Origin: Scilla litardierei
Taxonomy: Eukaryota > Streptophyta > Magnoliopsida > Asparagales > Asparagaceae
Assembly (NCBI GenBank): GCA_030789695.1
Contig: CM061139.1
Span: forward strand, 101,850,037 to 101,914,036
Reading direction: 5' to 3'
Length of the DNA: 64,000 bases
Part shown: positions 43,293 to 53,823 of the stretch, one piece after another
Position numbering within the stretch: the stretch's first letter is position 1
Layout of the letters: each line of letters opens with the position of its first letter
Position numbers and translations under genes: made by a program
The notes under the pieces: generated by a model
Seen by the model: only the letters and a program-made list of their open reading frames with translations
What the model was told of the DNA's origin: nothing
Database searches by the model: none

Positions 43293-45629
43293 ATGGCATC
43301 CAACAACAACAACGTTCCTCCACCGCCTTCCTACAACAATCACGACCGTGATGGAGCGTCCACTCTTTTCGAAGGTCAATCTACGGTACGTCCTCCACGT
43401 TTCAATGATACTAATTTTGGCTATTGGAAGTGTAGGATGGAGACATTCCTTAGGAGTGCTTCTCTTTAGAGAGCTCTACACAAGGAGTACGTCGAGCCCA
43501 CCGAAGATGACTTCGAGAAATGGACGACTTCCGAGAGGTCCGCCGAAGTCAACAACACTAAAGCAATGAACGCTCTTCATTGTACGTTGGACCCGAATGA
43601 GTTTAACAAGATATGCACATGTAAGAGTGCATATCAAATTTGGAACCATCTCATCGTTACCCACGAGGGAACGAACAAGGTAAAGCTTTCAAAGTTATAT
43701 GTTGCCGTGCAAAACTTCGACTTGTTTCACATGCAGGAAAATGAGAGCATTGCGTCGATGTACGGACGCTTTACCGACATCACAAATGAATTGGAAGCCC
43801 TTGGCCAAATATACACCGAGCCTGAAAAGGTAAGGAAGATCATCATGAGGATGACCTCCAAATAGGAAAGACGAGCAATCGCCATTGAGGAGGTCAATGA
43901 TTTGAAGAACTACACCGTGGTGAATCTCATCGGGACTCTTATGTCTTACGAAGTAAGACGGGATAACCAATTGAAGATTCGAGCCATGATGAAGCCCTCG
44001 GAGGTCAATAAGAAAGCTTTGGTGTTCAACGCCAATTCGTCATCCTCCGAAAGTGATGAATCCGAGAACGAGATGGATTTGGGTGAAATGGCCCAAATGG
44101 CGAAGAAGTTCCAACGCTTCTTCCGTAAAGGTAAATTTCCCTCCAACAAACGTTTTGAGTCTACTAATGCTACTTCCTCTCTTTGTTATAAGTGTAATAA
44201 GTCAGGTCACATCAAGAGGGATTGCCCAATGCTAAACAACAAAGAAAAATGGAAGGCACCAAAGTACCACAAGTCCGATAAGAACAAGAGAAACAAGAAG
44301 AAAGGACTCGTAGGTACCTTTGATGACTCAAGTGATGACTCATCAAGCGATTCCGATTATGAGAAGGGTGAGAGCGCCCACATGTGTTTCATGGCACTCG
44401 AAGACCCACTCTCGGATGAGAGTGACTCTGACACGGATGACACCGAGGTAACAATGGATGAACTTCGTATAGCTAATGAAGAACTATTTGCTAAATACCA
44501 ATCTTTAATGCTTAGATACACTAGCTTAAAGAAATCAAATGTTAGCAAGTCATCCATTCCATGCATTATCAACAATGACACCATTGTTGATACTTTAACT
44601 CTTGAGAAAGCAAACTTAGCTTCTCAAAATGTCACATTGAGAGATGAGGTGAATTCCCTCAAATCTCAACTAGATCAAACACATCCCAAGGATAATAGTG
44701 ATCTAGCTACACGTCACACACAATTGGGTGTAGAGAATGATTCTCTTAAAACCCAAGTGCACGAGCTCAAAGCACGGGTGTCCACCTTGGATACCAACCT
44801 TTCTTTTTTAAAGGAGAAATATGAGCTCATGTCCTCCAGTATTGTGAGATTCAATAAGGGAAAAGGACAATTGGATGATTTGCTAGCAAACCAATTTCCG
44901 GCCACACATCGTGTTGGTCTTGGATTTGTAAAAGTAAATGCTTCTAATGCTCGCACCTCCTATAGTGGTGTCACTATAGATTTCGTGAGGCCTTCCTCCA
45001 GTAAATCCACAAGTGGTGTCAAAGACACTATAGGTAGCAATCCTACCAAGAATGTCACCGCATCACCTTCTCTTCCTTTTGGCAAGAAACCCACTAAGGG
45101 TGGAAACCAAAAGCAAGGCCATGCTATTATGTACACTAACACTCATCCACGTAGGAAACATCCTACTCCACAAGTGGATAATCATGACACATTTTATGCT
45201 CCGCACCCACGGACACGTACATAACCACACATGAGAAATACTCATGTACGTGCTCCTACACACCCGTATGCTCATACGCATCATTCCTTCATGTATGCTC
45301 ATCCTCCACGTGTCATGCATGATCCTTATGTTTCTTATAATATGCATGTTCCCAAGCATACATTTCATTCTAGATTGTACAATGCATATCCTCCACCACA
45401 TATCTATGCTAGAAATCATGTTCCTAAGAAGCATGCACCACATAGAAATCCAACTCATATGCATGCAACTAGGAATAGGACTCCCAAGATGTACACTATT
45501 TGGGGTCCTAAGAACACTAGTCTAAATGTTAGGAATGCTTATGTTGATTCCTACTTTCATGATGTAATTAGAAATAGTAACTATGTTGGGAAGCGGAAGT
45601 CCACTTGGACTTGGCATCCAAAGGGCTAA
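43293..45629 (+). pseudogene. gag: Copia-D gag with three in-frame stops
   Basis: From M-A-S-N-N-N-N one frame runs about 778 codons, interrupted at 43467-43469 (TAG), 43863-43865 (TAG) and 45222-45224 (TAA). The first two stand where Copia-C has Trp, so both look like TGG-to-TAG changes. No frameshift is needed. It shows the gag domain (F-G-Y-W-K, then F-L-R-S-A-S-L; Y-T-V-V-N-L-I-G-T-L-M-S-Y-E-V-R), a CCHC knuckle (CYKCNKSGHIKRDC, about 44184-44225), a heptad-rich stretch and a His-rich tail ending T-W-T-W-H-P-K-G. It resembles Copia-C gag throughout but is not close. Confidence 0.88.
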
Positions 45630-45639
45630 TCCCCTTGGA

Positions 45640-45691
45640 CCCAACAAACATTGGGTACCATAAGCTTATGGTATATTATATAGGTACCCAA
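45640..45691 (+). promoter_or_regulatory. Stem-loops at the gag-pol junction of Copia-D
   Basis: TTGGGTACC (45651-45659) pairs perfectly with GGTACCCAA (45683-45691), enclosing an inner hairpin ACCATAA/TTATGGT and the TAG at 45681. TTGGGT can alternatively pair with ACCCAA (45639-45644) just after the gag stop. Copia-C has both options. Confidence 0.5.
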
Positions 45692-48600
45692 GAGAAAGAA
45701 GAAGAGCAATAAATGCCTTATTAGCTCTAAAGGGAAAGAATGGATTCTTGATAGCGGTTGCTCCAAACACATGACGGGAGATCCCTCATTACTCTCCGAA
45801 GTGATTAGCATCAAAGATGGTGCAACGGTCACTTTTGGAGGTAATCAAAAGGGAACCATCATTGGAGTAGGTATCGTTGGTAATCCTTCCAAACCTCTAA
45901 TTACTAATGTTTATCTTGTTAGTGGTTTATGTCACAATCTCATTTCCATTAGTCAACTTTGTGACAAAGGTTACAAGGTTAACTTTGGAGAAGGATTGTG
46001 TACTATTGTTGATTGTGATTCAAATATTTTATTTTCCGGTATTAGGCGTACAAATATTTATTATTTAAGCTTGCCTAAAACCGTAGAACATTGCTTAGTT
46101 GCTAACACAAGTGAACAACTATTATGGCATCGCCGTTTTGGTCATGTTCACTTCAAGCACTTATATAAGTTAGCTTAGCATGATCTAGTCAAAGGTTTTC
46201 CTAAGATTGTTTTTAATAAGAAAAACTTTTGTGATTCATGTCAAAGAGGTAAACTAAGTAAATCTTCATTTAAGCTTATAGAAGGGATTACTTCTAAGAG
46301 GCCCCTAGAACTTCATCATCTAGATTTATTTGGGCCAACTAGAACCGCTTCTTTATGTAATGCTCATTATGGACTAGTTGTCGTTGACGACTTTTCTAGA
46401 TTTACTTGGGTTTCATTCTTAACTAATAAGAATGAAGCTCATGAAGAGTTTACCAAATTTGCAAAGAAGATTCAGAATCTTTTAGGATCCACCATTATCA
46501 CTATTCGTAGTGATCATGGAGGAGAATTTGAGAATGAGCCTTTTACTAAGTTTTGTGATGACTCCGGGATAACTCATAACTTTTCCTTTCCTCGTGCTCC
46601 ACCACAAAATGGTGTTGTAGAAAGAAAGAATAGGACTCTTATTGAGTGTGCTCGCACTATGCTCCATGATAGTCATTTAGGACTACAATTTTGGGCAGAA
46701 GCGGTGCACACGACATGTTATGTGCTCAATAGGATTCTAGTGAGACCCCGAACAAACAAAACTTGTTTTGAGTTGTTTTATGATAAAAAGCCTCAAGTGA
46801 AATATTTTCGTGTTTTTGGTTCGAAATGTTTTATAAAGAACACCTTTGGTAATTTAGACAAATTTGAGCCAAGATCCGATGAAGGAATTTTTGTTGGATA
46901 TTCCACACGTAGCAAAGCCTACCGGATATACAACAAAACTTCTTCAACGATTGAGGAATCACTTCACGTATCGTTTTATGAAGATTTTGATTTTCCTCAT
47001 GTTGATGATGATAATGTAGAGATTCTTTGTGACTCTCTTAACAATGTTAAGTTTAATGATAATATTGTTGAGACTAACACTTCTAACGAAGTTGTTGAAG
47101 TTGTTCCTAGTGATCCAGGTATACCCAAAGCGTACCCGACCGTTCGCAACCATCCCCATAACCAAATTATTGGAGATATTGGTGTGGGTGTTCGAACGAG
47201 ATCAAGAATTGAAGAATTATCCCATTGCGCATTCGTCTCTACCATTGAGCCAAAGAACATCCAAGAAGCTTGTGATGATAGCTCTTGGATAGTAGCAATG
47301 GAAGAAGAACTAATGCAATTTGAGAGAAACGAAGTTTGGGAACTTGTACCTCTTCCAAGTGGTCATCAAGTTATTGGGACCAAATGGATCTTCAAGAACA
47401 AGACGGATGAAAACGAGGTAATCACACGGAACAAAGCAAGGTTAGTAGCTCAAGGCTACCGGCAAGAAGAATGTATTGATTTTGTAGAATCTTTTGCCCC
47501 CGTAGCTAGATTAGAAGAAATTAGGTTGCTTTTATCTTTTGCATCCCATAAGAATTTTAAATTATTTCAAATGGATGTTAAAAGTGCATTTTTAAATGGG
47601 TTTGTCAATGAAAAAGTCTATGTTTCTCAATCTCCCGGTTTTATTCATGAGAAATTTCCAAACCATGTTTTCAAACTTAAGAAAGCGTTGTATGGATTGA
47701 GACAAGCTCCTAGAGCTTGGTATGATCGTCTTAAGACCTTTCTTTTGAATTTAGGTTTTAAAATGGGAGAAGTTGATTCTACGCTCTTTATTAAAGATTA
47801 TGAGAATGACATTCTTTTGATTCAAGTTTATGTAGACGATATTATTTTCGGCTCTACTAACTTTAATCTTTGTCAAGAATTTTCCAAGTCTATGAAGGAT
47901 GAGTTTGAGATGAGCCACATGGGAGAGCTCACCTACTTCCTTGGATTGCAAATTCGACAAATGGAGAATGACACGTTCATACATCAGACAAAGTACACAG
48001 GGGAGCTTATTAAGCGATTCGGAATGGAATCGTCTTCGTGCAAAAGGACTCCCATGAGTACTACTACTCATCTACACAAGGATGAAAGCGAAAAAGATGT
48101 AGACGTTCGTCTATATCGAGGTATGATCGGTAGCTTACTTTACTTAACCGCTAATAGGCCCGATATCATGTTTTCCGTATGTCTTTGTGCTAGATATCAA
48201 GCAAGACCTAAGGAGTCACACTTGATTTCGGTTAAACGAATATTTCGTTATCTCAATCAATCCCTAGATTATGGGTTACTCTACCCTAAGTCTAGCACAT
48301 ATGAGTTAATCTCATATAGTGATGCCGACTTTGTCGGATGCAAGTCCGACAGGAAAAGTACTAGTGGCACATGCCATTTCTTAGGAAATTTCTTAGTTTC
48401 TTGGTTTTCTAAGAAACAAAATTTGGTGTCATTGTCCACGACTGAAGCGGAATATATTGCCGCGGGTCTTGCATGTGCACAAGTTCTTTGGATGAGACAC
48501 ACACTTAGTGACTATGGTGTCAATTGTGATACTTGCCCTATCATGGTTGATAATCAAACTGCTATTTGTCTTTCCAAGAATCCGGTACACCACTCCCGTA

Positions 48601-48779
48601 CCAAACACATAGACGTGAGACACCATTTTATAAATGATCATGTAGCTAAGAAGGACATCATCTTAGAGTACATTGAAACCCAAAAACAAATTACCGATAT
48701 CTTCACTAAACCTCTTAAAGAAGATTCATTTGTGAGGTTGCGTGGAGAATTGGGAATTATGGGTGAATCTGAAATCTAG
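45684..48779 (+). pseudogene. pol: Copia-D pol with one in-frame stop
   Basis: The frame opens after TAG (45681-45683) in the same frame as gag. Protease W-I-L-D-S-G-C-S is at about 45744; pre-integrase L-L-W-H-R-R-F-G-H; integrase C-D-S-C-Q-R-G, D-L-F-G-P, S-D-H-G-G-E-F and [20 protein letters not shown] (about 47830); RNase H D-A-D-F-V-G and [11 protein letters not shown]; then a C-terminus ending M-G-E-S-E-I at 48779. The only break is TAG at 46176-46178, between the pre-integrase domain and the integrase zinc motif. It is full length by comparison with Copia-C. Confidence 0.9.
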
Positions 48780-49715
48780 AAGTTATAACTCCTTATTGAG
48801 CTCATATCTTGTTGATTGTCTTCCTTCATGTGCTTTATTGTTTAATAAGCTTAAGAAAGGCAATTGTGACTTATTTGATTTCATGAGTTTTGAGTTTGAT
48901 TGGAATAATTTGTGTTTCAATGGATTTATTGTTTTCACAATGATTAGACTATAGGTCCTAGGGTGAGTGTTCTTATTCTTTAGAATTCTATCTCACTGTG
49001 CATTTTTGGACCAGGACAGACAATTGTCTTTCCTTCGACAGTCGACTGCCCTACTCTATTTCCTCTGTATGAAAATTGGTATCTTTCGCACAGCCGACTG
49101 ATGACTGTTTTACAGTCGCCTGTTAATCTAACATGGGACTGTATTTTAGTCATCAGGCGACTGTACTTTCTGTCGAATTTTTACAGTGCGCTCTGTTCTT
49201 TTGTGAACTGTATTAATTCTCGGCCAGCCGACTGCTGTGTATATGTCAGTCGACTGTCCAGTGGACATGCGACTGCATTATACTTTCCAGTCGATTGCCC
49301 ATCTCTCTGAACTTTATTTTTGTCACTTCATCCAGTCGACTGACTTTTGTTCATCAGTCGACTGTCTCTTGCTGTGTCGGTTCAAGTGATTTGATCCGAG
49401 CCGTCGATTCCTTGATCCAACGGCTCAGATTGATTTCCCCAAATTTTAAATTCAGTCGACGCGATCACTTCCCCACGTCGACTCTCTCTCCTCCGCTTCG
49501 ACCGTTCAACTTCCCGCTCGTTTTTCTCTACAAAAACGATCGATTTCACTTCTTCAACCGTCGATCTACACTTAATCGTCGTCGTCGATCGTGTTCTACC
49601 GTTGCCTTTGATCTTCTTCTCCGCGATCGTCTGTATTTCCACAGTTGGTTTGCTTTCTCTCTCTTGTTCTTTGTTATTTCCTTTCGTTGCTTTAGTTTCT
49701 CCTTCTCTTGTTTCC
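48780..49715 (+). promoter_or_regulatory. Copia-D pol-ORF3 spacer with second palindrome array
   Basis: The array at 49037-49366 repeats the LTR motif (CAGTCGACTG, ACAGTCGCCTGT, CAGGCGACTGT). It is followed by a CT-rich leader of about 350 bases before the ORF3 ATG at 49716. The arrangement matches Copia-C (array at 26765-26997, leader of about 306 bases). An internal ORF3 promoter is likely but not proven; no clear TATA box, at best TCTACAAAAAC near 49527. Confidence 0.6.
49037..49366. repeat. Second palindrome array of Copia-D, upstream of ORF3
   Basis: About ten sites of ACAGTCGACTGT or degenerate forms (GCCGACTG, CAGGCGACTGT, CAGTCGATTG). Sites are more degenerate than in the LTR. Confidence 0.85.
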
Positions 49716-51155
49716 ATGGCTCCTAAACCTAAGGGAAAAGAGAAGATCGCTGCTTCTAAACAACCTAGGGCTCCCAAGAAACTCATTGCCAAGAGAAAGA
49801 AACCATATAAAGCCCGAACCAAGCATGCCCAGTCACCCGTGCGTTCTTCTTCACCGGGTTACTCTCCTTCTGCTTCCTCTAGCGATGCTCAGCCTTTGAT
49901 TCATCGTCAGTGCAAGCCTGCTGATGTTCACATCAAAGAGCCTGTTGCTGAGAACCCTCATGTATCTTCCTCTGTGTCCAATTCGTCTGAAGAGACTCCT
50001 GCCGTACCCCCCTCTGATCCTCTAGTTCCCATCTGCCGAGACGATCTTTGTCTGGCAAAATTTCACTCTCTCCTTGGGATCAACCTTCTTAGGGAGCGGT
50101 ACATTGCTTTCCCCGCCTGCACTGTTGAGAGACTCTCTGACATTCTTTCCGCTACTCACCTGGCCGATCTTTTTCGCTTCTCTCAGAGCGAGTCCCCCAG
50201 AGCCTATCCATTTCTGGTGAAGCTCTTCTATGCGAACCACGTTTGCGGTGAGTATTCGACTACCAGCATCCTTGATACTGTCGTTCAGGGAACCCACATT
50301 CAGATCACTCCCTCCCTCTTAGGGACTATTCTTAGGATTCCCTCTGTCGGTTCCCTTCCCACTGATATCAGCTTTTCCGAGATTGACGATCTTGACCAGT
50401 CTGTCCTTCGGGATATGTTTCGAGAGGTTCCTTTTGCTCTTGATTCGGGTGTCAGATCATCCATGTTCTTTGCACGGGGTTGGGCTGTTCACCTAGTGGT
50501 GAAGTCCAACATTCTGCCGCGATATGGATCGTATGACCAGCCGTCTCAGGATATCCTGAAGTGTATGTATGCTATTTTTTCTGGCATGCCCGTGAACTGG
50601 GCCGGTGTGCTCCTTGACAGGATGAACAAGGTTGAGTTCACGTCCTCCTCGTCTCACATTCCTTATGGTGGCCTTCTGACTCGTGTCTTCTGGCATTTTG
50701 GTGTTGATTTGACTCGTTATGAGCCCATGCCTTTTGGCCCTCTCCTCGACGCTTCTACGAAGTCGAAGTCCTCTTCGGCTTTGCAGACTGCCTCGAAGAA
50801 GAGGAAGTCTACTTCAGCTCCATCCTCATCCACTGTGCCTCCAGCTGATTTGCCTTCATCATCTGCTCCACCATCTCAGGATACTCTTTTGGTGATGGTC
50901 TCTGGTATTTACAGATTGCTGTCTCTCTCACTCCTCCATCAGGGAATTCCCTTCCCTGAGGATTTGAGACAGTATCTCCCTCAGCCTCATGTGCCTCCCC
51001 AGCCTACTGGTGTCGTTGAGCCTCCTGGTGTTGCTTCTACACAGGATGTTGCTGCTACTGCCTCTTTTGCTCCTTCTGACCCTACTCCAGAGGATACTCC
51101 TGCTGCTACAGAGCCTGCTTCCTCGTCTGCAGCCCCTGGAGACGCTCACTCTTAG
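49716..51155 (+). CDS. Copia-D ORF3, accessory protein downstream of pol
   Basis: 479 codons from M-A-P-K-P-K-G with a good start context (TCCATGG). An in-frame ATG at 49602 would add 38 hydrophobic residues, but the homologous start in Copia-C is also M-A, so I prefer 49716. Residues 1-40 are strongly basic. The core (about residues 105-345) matches Copia-C ORF3: C-R-D-D-L-C-L-A, L-V-K-L-F-Y-A-N, V-Q-G-T, L-P-T-D-I-S, L-D-Q-S-V-L, L-P-R-Y-G-S, V-N-W-A, S-H-I-P. The tail is Ser/Pro/Ala-rich with acidic residues. The frame is intact although gag and pol are broken. Function unknown; a DNA-binding or regulatory role is a hypothesis. Confidence 0.82.
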   Translation: MAPKPKGKEKIAASKQPRAPKKLIAKRKKPYKARTKHAQSPVRSSSPGYSPSASSSDAQPLIHRQCKPADVHIKEPVAENPHVSSSVSNSSEETPAVPPSDPLVPICRDDLCLAKFHSLLGINLLRERYIAFPACTVERLSDILSATHLADLFRFSQSESPRAYPFLVKLFYANHVCGEYSTTSILDTVVQGTHIQITPSLLGTILRIPSVGSLPTDISFSEIDDLDQSVLRDMFREVPFALDSGVRSSMFFARGWAVHLVVKSNILPRYGSYDQPSQDILKCMYAIFSGMPVNWAGVLLDRMNKVEFTSSSSHIPYGGLLTRVFWHFGVDLTRYEPMPFGPLLDASTKSKSSSALQTASKKRKSTSAPSSSTVPPADLPSSSAPPSQDTLLVMVSGIYRLLSLSLLHQGIPFPEDLRQYLPQPHVPPQPTGVVEPPGVASTQDVAATASFAPSDPTPEDTPAATEPASSSAAPGDAHS

Positions 51156-52003
51156 ATGGATGTTATTTTGAGTGATGATATATGTTTTTTTGATGGATGA
51201 TGTTGTCTGCGACTCTTTCATATATGTTGGGTGATACTTTTTGATGTCGTCATGATGTGATATTTTTTTGATCATGATGTATCATGTTTGGATGGCCATG
51301 TAGATGACCATCCTTTGATGTACTCTGACTATATATATATATGATGTTGCACCCTCTTTTGTGTCACACTTTGCTATATTGTTCATCTTTTCTGTGTGAC
51401 GTTTGATATGTTGTCTACATGTATGTTTCACTCCTTGATGTGCTTTTGAGACAATGTATGTATTTGATATTGGTTAATTCATGTTATCTTTATTGTGATG
51501 AATTTGTGAAAATTATTTTCGTTTCGTATATCTAAAATGTTTATATTGGATTCCCATTCCATTAATCGCATGTGTATATGATGAGATTTTATGAGTTTTT
51601 GATTCGATATATCTTTATACTCCTTGCTTGTTGTTAGTTCGTATTTAGCACTATTATTGTTGTTGTTATTTGCTCCCACCTTTTTGGATAATGCCATAGG
51701 GGAGAGAAATAAACATACAAGATTCATAATGGATGTGCTAAGTATGTTCTAACGCTTGAATCTAAGATTTTCGTTGCCTTAGATTCAGGGGGAGTAAGAT
51801 TACAATGAATAGGGATTTTATTTCCTAGATTTCTTGAATTGAATTCATTCATATCTCACTCATTTGCTTCAATTGCTATGTAGATGCTCTAATATTTGTT
51901 GACTAACTTGATTGGCATCTATGTAGGGGGAGTAAGTTTTCATTACGCACAATTATTTATCTTTTTGTTTATGTTTGTTTGTCATCATCAAAAAGGGGGA
52001 GAA
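51156..52003 (+). promoter_or_regulatory. Copia-D 3' non-coding region with purine tracts
   Basis: AT-rich, with an ATATAT run at 51329-51341. Tracts AGGGGAGAG (about 51700), CAGGGGGAGTAAG (51786) and AGGGGGAGTAAG (51927) lead up to the polypurine tract AAAAAGGGGGAGAA (51990-52003) against the 3' LTR. The last tract is identical to that of Copia-C. No gene seen. Confidence 0.8.
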
Positions 52004-53818
52004 TGTTGAGTATTGGACTTCTCCCTACTTGGTGTTAATGATGAGCAAACATAAATACTTGTGACTAATCCCCTATTTTGCAGTTAATCCATTGCCTAAG
52101 CTTATTATGAAGATCAACTAGCAATGGATGACTCACAAACATCATTGAAGGCAAATGATATGAATTGGAAGATCGTAGATTGATGATTGAAGCTCCATGA
52201 AGACTTCAAGCTCATACGATGGAAAGAAGAGATTAATTCGTCAATGTAATTTTTCTTTTATCTCTTCTAGTATGTAGCTTAGAAGTAAAACTTTGATGGA
52301 GCACTCACACACATCTACATTCTGTCATAGGACATCTTTAGACTTTTGTCCTTTGATCCCAATTCAATCCTCTTGTGTTTGTGCTAGGATTGTTTATAAC
52401 AGCCGACTGCTTAACAGTTTACAGTCGCCTGTCTCAACAACAGTCGACTGTGTTTTGTTCTACAGTCGCCTGTTATGCACAGACTATTACAATGTAATTT
52501 TTGGGCCTCCTCTGATTATCTCGCACAGGCTACTGTTGAAGGATTAACAGGCGCCTGTCCTAGTGACAGTCGACTGTGAATTGTTCATCCGTCGCCTGTC
52601 TCTCCATGCCCAAACTCTGTTTGATCTGTGTTCTACGACCAGTCGACTTATGCTGTATATACAGTTGACTGTCTATTTGATCAGTCGACTGTCTATGCTG
52701 CAACAGCCGCCTGTCTATAAGTCTATTCTTTGACTCAGCTCTCTGGAAATTTCTCCTGTCGGTGACATCGTCTGTTTAAGGATATACAGTCGCCTGTTCT
52801 GATTAACAGTCGACTGTGTTCCTTGCATCAGTCGTCTGTCCTGTATCTTGTGAGATTTCCAGTATTTTATCTAACTTACTCTTCTCTCGGCCAGTCGCCT
52901 GTCGAAGAATGTACAGTCGCATGTTGTTTTAACATACGACCGTCTTGGCTTCATCAGTCGACTGTCCACGTGGTAAGTTACCGTTATGATTTCTCTCCTA
53001 CCCTTGCTGACTGTGCAACAGTCGACTGTGGATTGTTCAACAGTCGACTGTCGCGAGTTCAGATTATATCCGTTGAGATTTTTCTCACGGATTTCGATTG
53101 GGTTTTTGCCAAAACTATTTTCTGGATTTGAAAAAGCTATAAATAGAGCTTCTACTGTTCCATTGGAAGGTTACTCATTCATTGCAAAATCCTTCGAGCT
53201 TTCGTTTTCAAAGATCAAAGATCTCAAATCCAAAGCCCTAAGTATTTCCAAATCTTGTTATCTTGCTCTCCAACCTAGAACCAAAGATTGATCTTCTAGG
53301 CATTTGTTGCAGTCAAGAGAAAGGGCTTTCTCCTCTCTTCCAAGAGAGTTCTTCAACACACATCACACTTCTCCTTCAAGTTCTACTTCAAGGCATAGGT
53401 GATTGTAAGTGTTGCTTTCATATTTCATAACTTTAGTTATTTGATTTGTGCTCTCGGTTGTGAGAGTGGTTTTGCTGCTCCCTGGTTGTGGGAGTCAAGG
53501 ACATCGATTGTATTCGATTGCACTTGTAGGGTTGCTACAAGTGGGCTATAAGGAAACCTCAAGTTAGGGTTACAACTTGAGTATCCGGTGGTTTCCGGGT
53601 GGTAGGGACGTAGGATTACCGGGAACAAGTCGGAAGTTGACTTGGGTAATCCGAACCCTTGAAACATATCTGCGTTTGATTGTGTTTCTCTTTGGGTTGT
53701 TTTTCTATTCCGCACTATTTGTTGGATTGCATTTTATTTGGCGTAAATTCCTTTTAAATTTGCATAAACACTATTCAACCCCCCTTCTAGTGTTTTCCCC
53801 ATAGACAGGGTCCTTACA
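52004..53818 (+). repeat. Copia-D 3' LTR
   Basis: This LTR of 1815 bases pairs with 41448-43264. Palindrome array at 52400-53051, TATA box at 53138. It ends GGTCCTTACA, followed by TGATA. Confidence 0.94.
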
Positions 53819-53823
53819 TGATA

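Larger units (their letters stand above)
41448..53818 (+). mobile_element. Copia-D: Sirevirus-type Copia with broken gag and pol, intact ORF3
   Basis: TGTTGAGTATT...CCTTACA is flanked by TGATA (41443-41447 and 53819-53823) inside S3. Layout: 5' LTR, primer site, gag, pol, ORF3, purine tracts, 3' LTR. LTR copies differ more than those of Copia-C (I count about 15 changes in the first 320 bases), so it is older. Gag has three in-frame stops and pol has one; ORF3 has none. Confidence 0.95.

Noticed and set aside
49602..49715. Hydrophobic N-terminal extension of Copia-D ORF3 as a signal peptide (env-like protein)
   Set aside because: The Copia-C homologue starts at M-A without any such segment. 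The extension lies in the CT-rich leader, whose translation is hydrophobic by composition.
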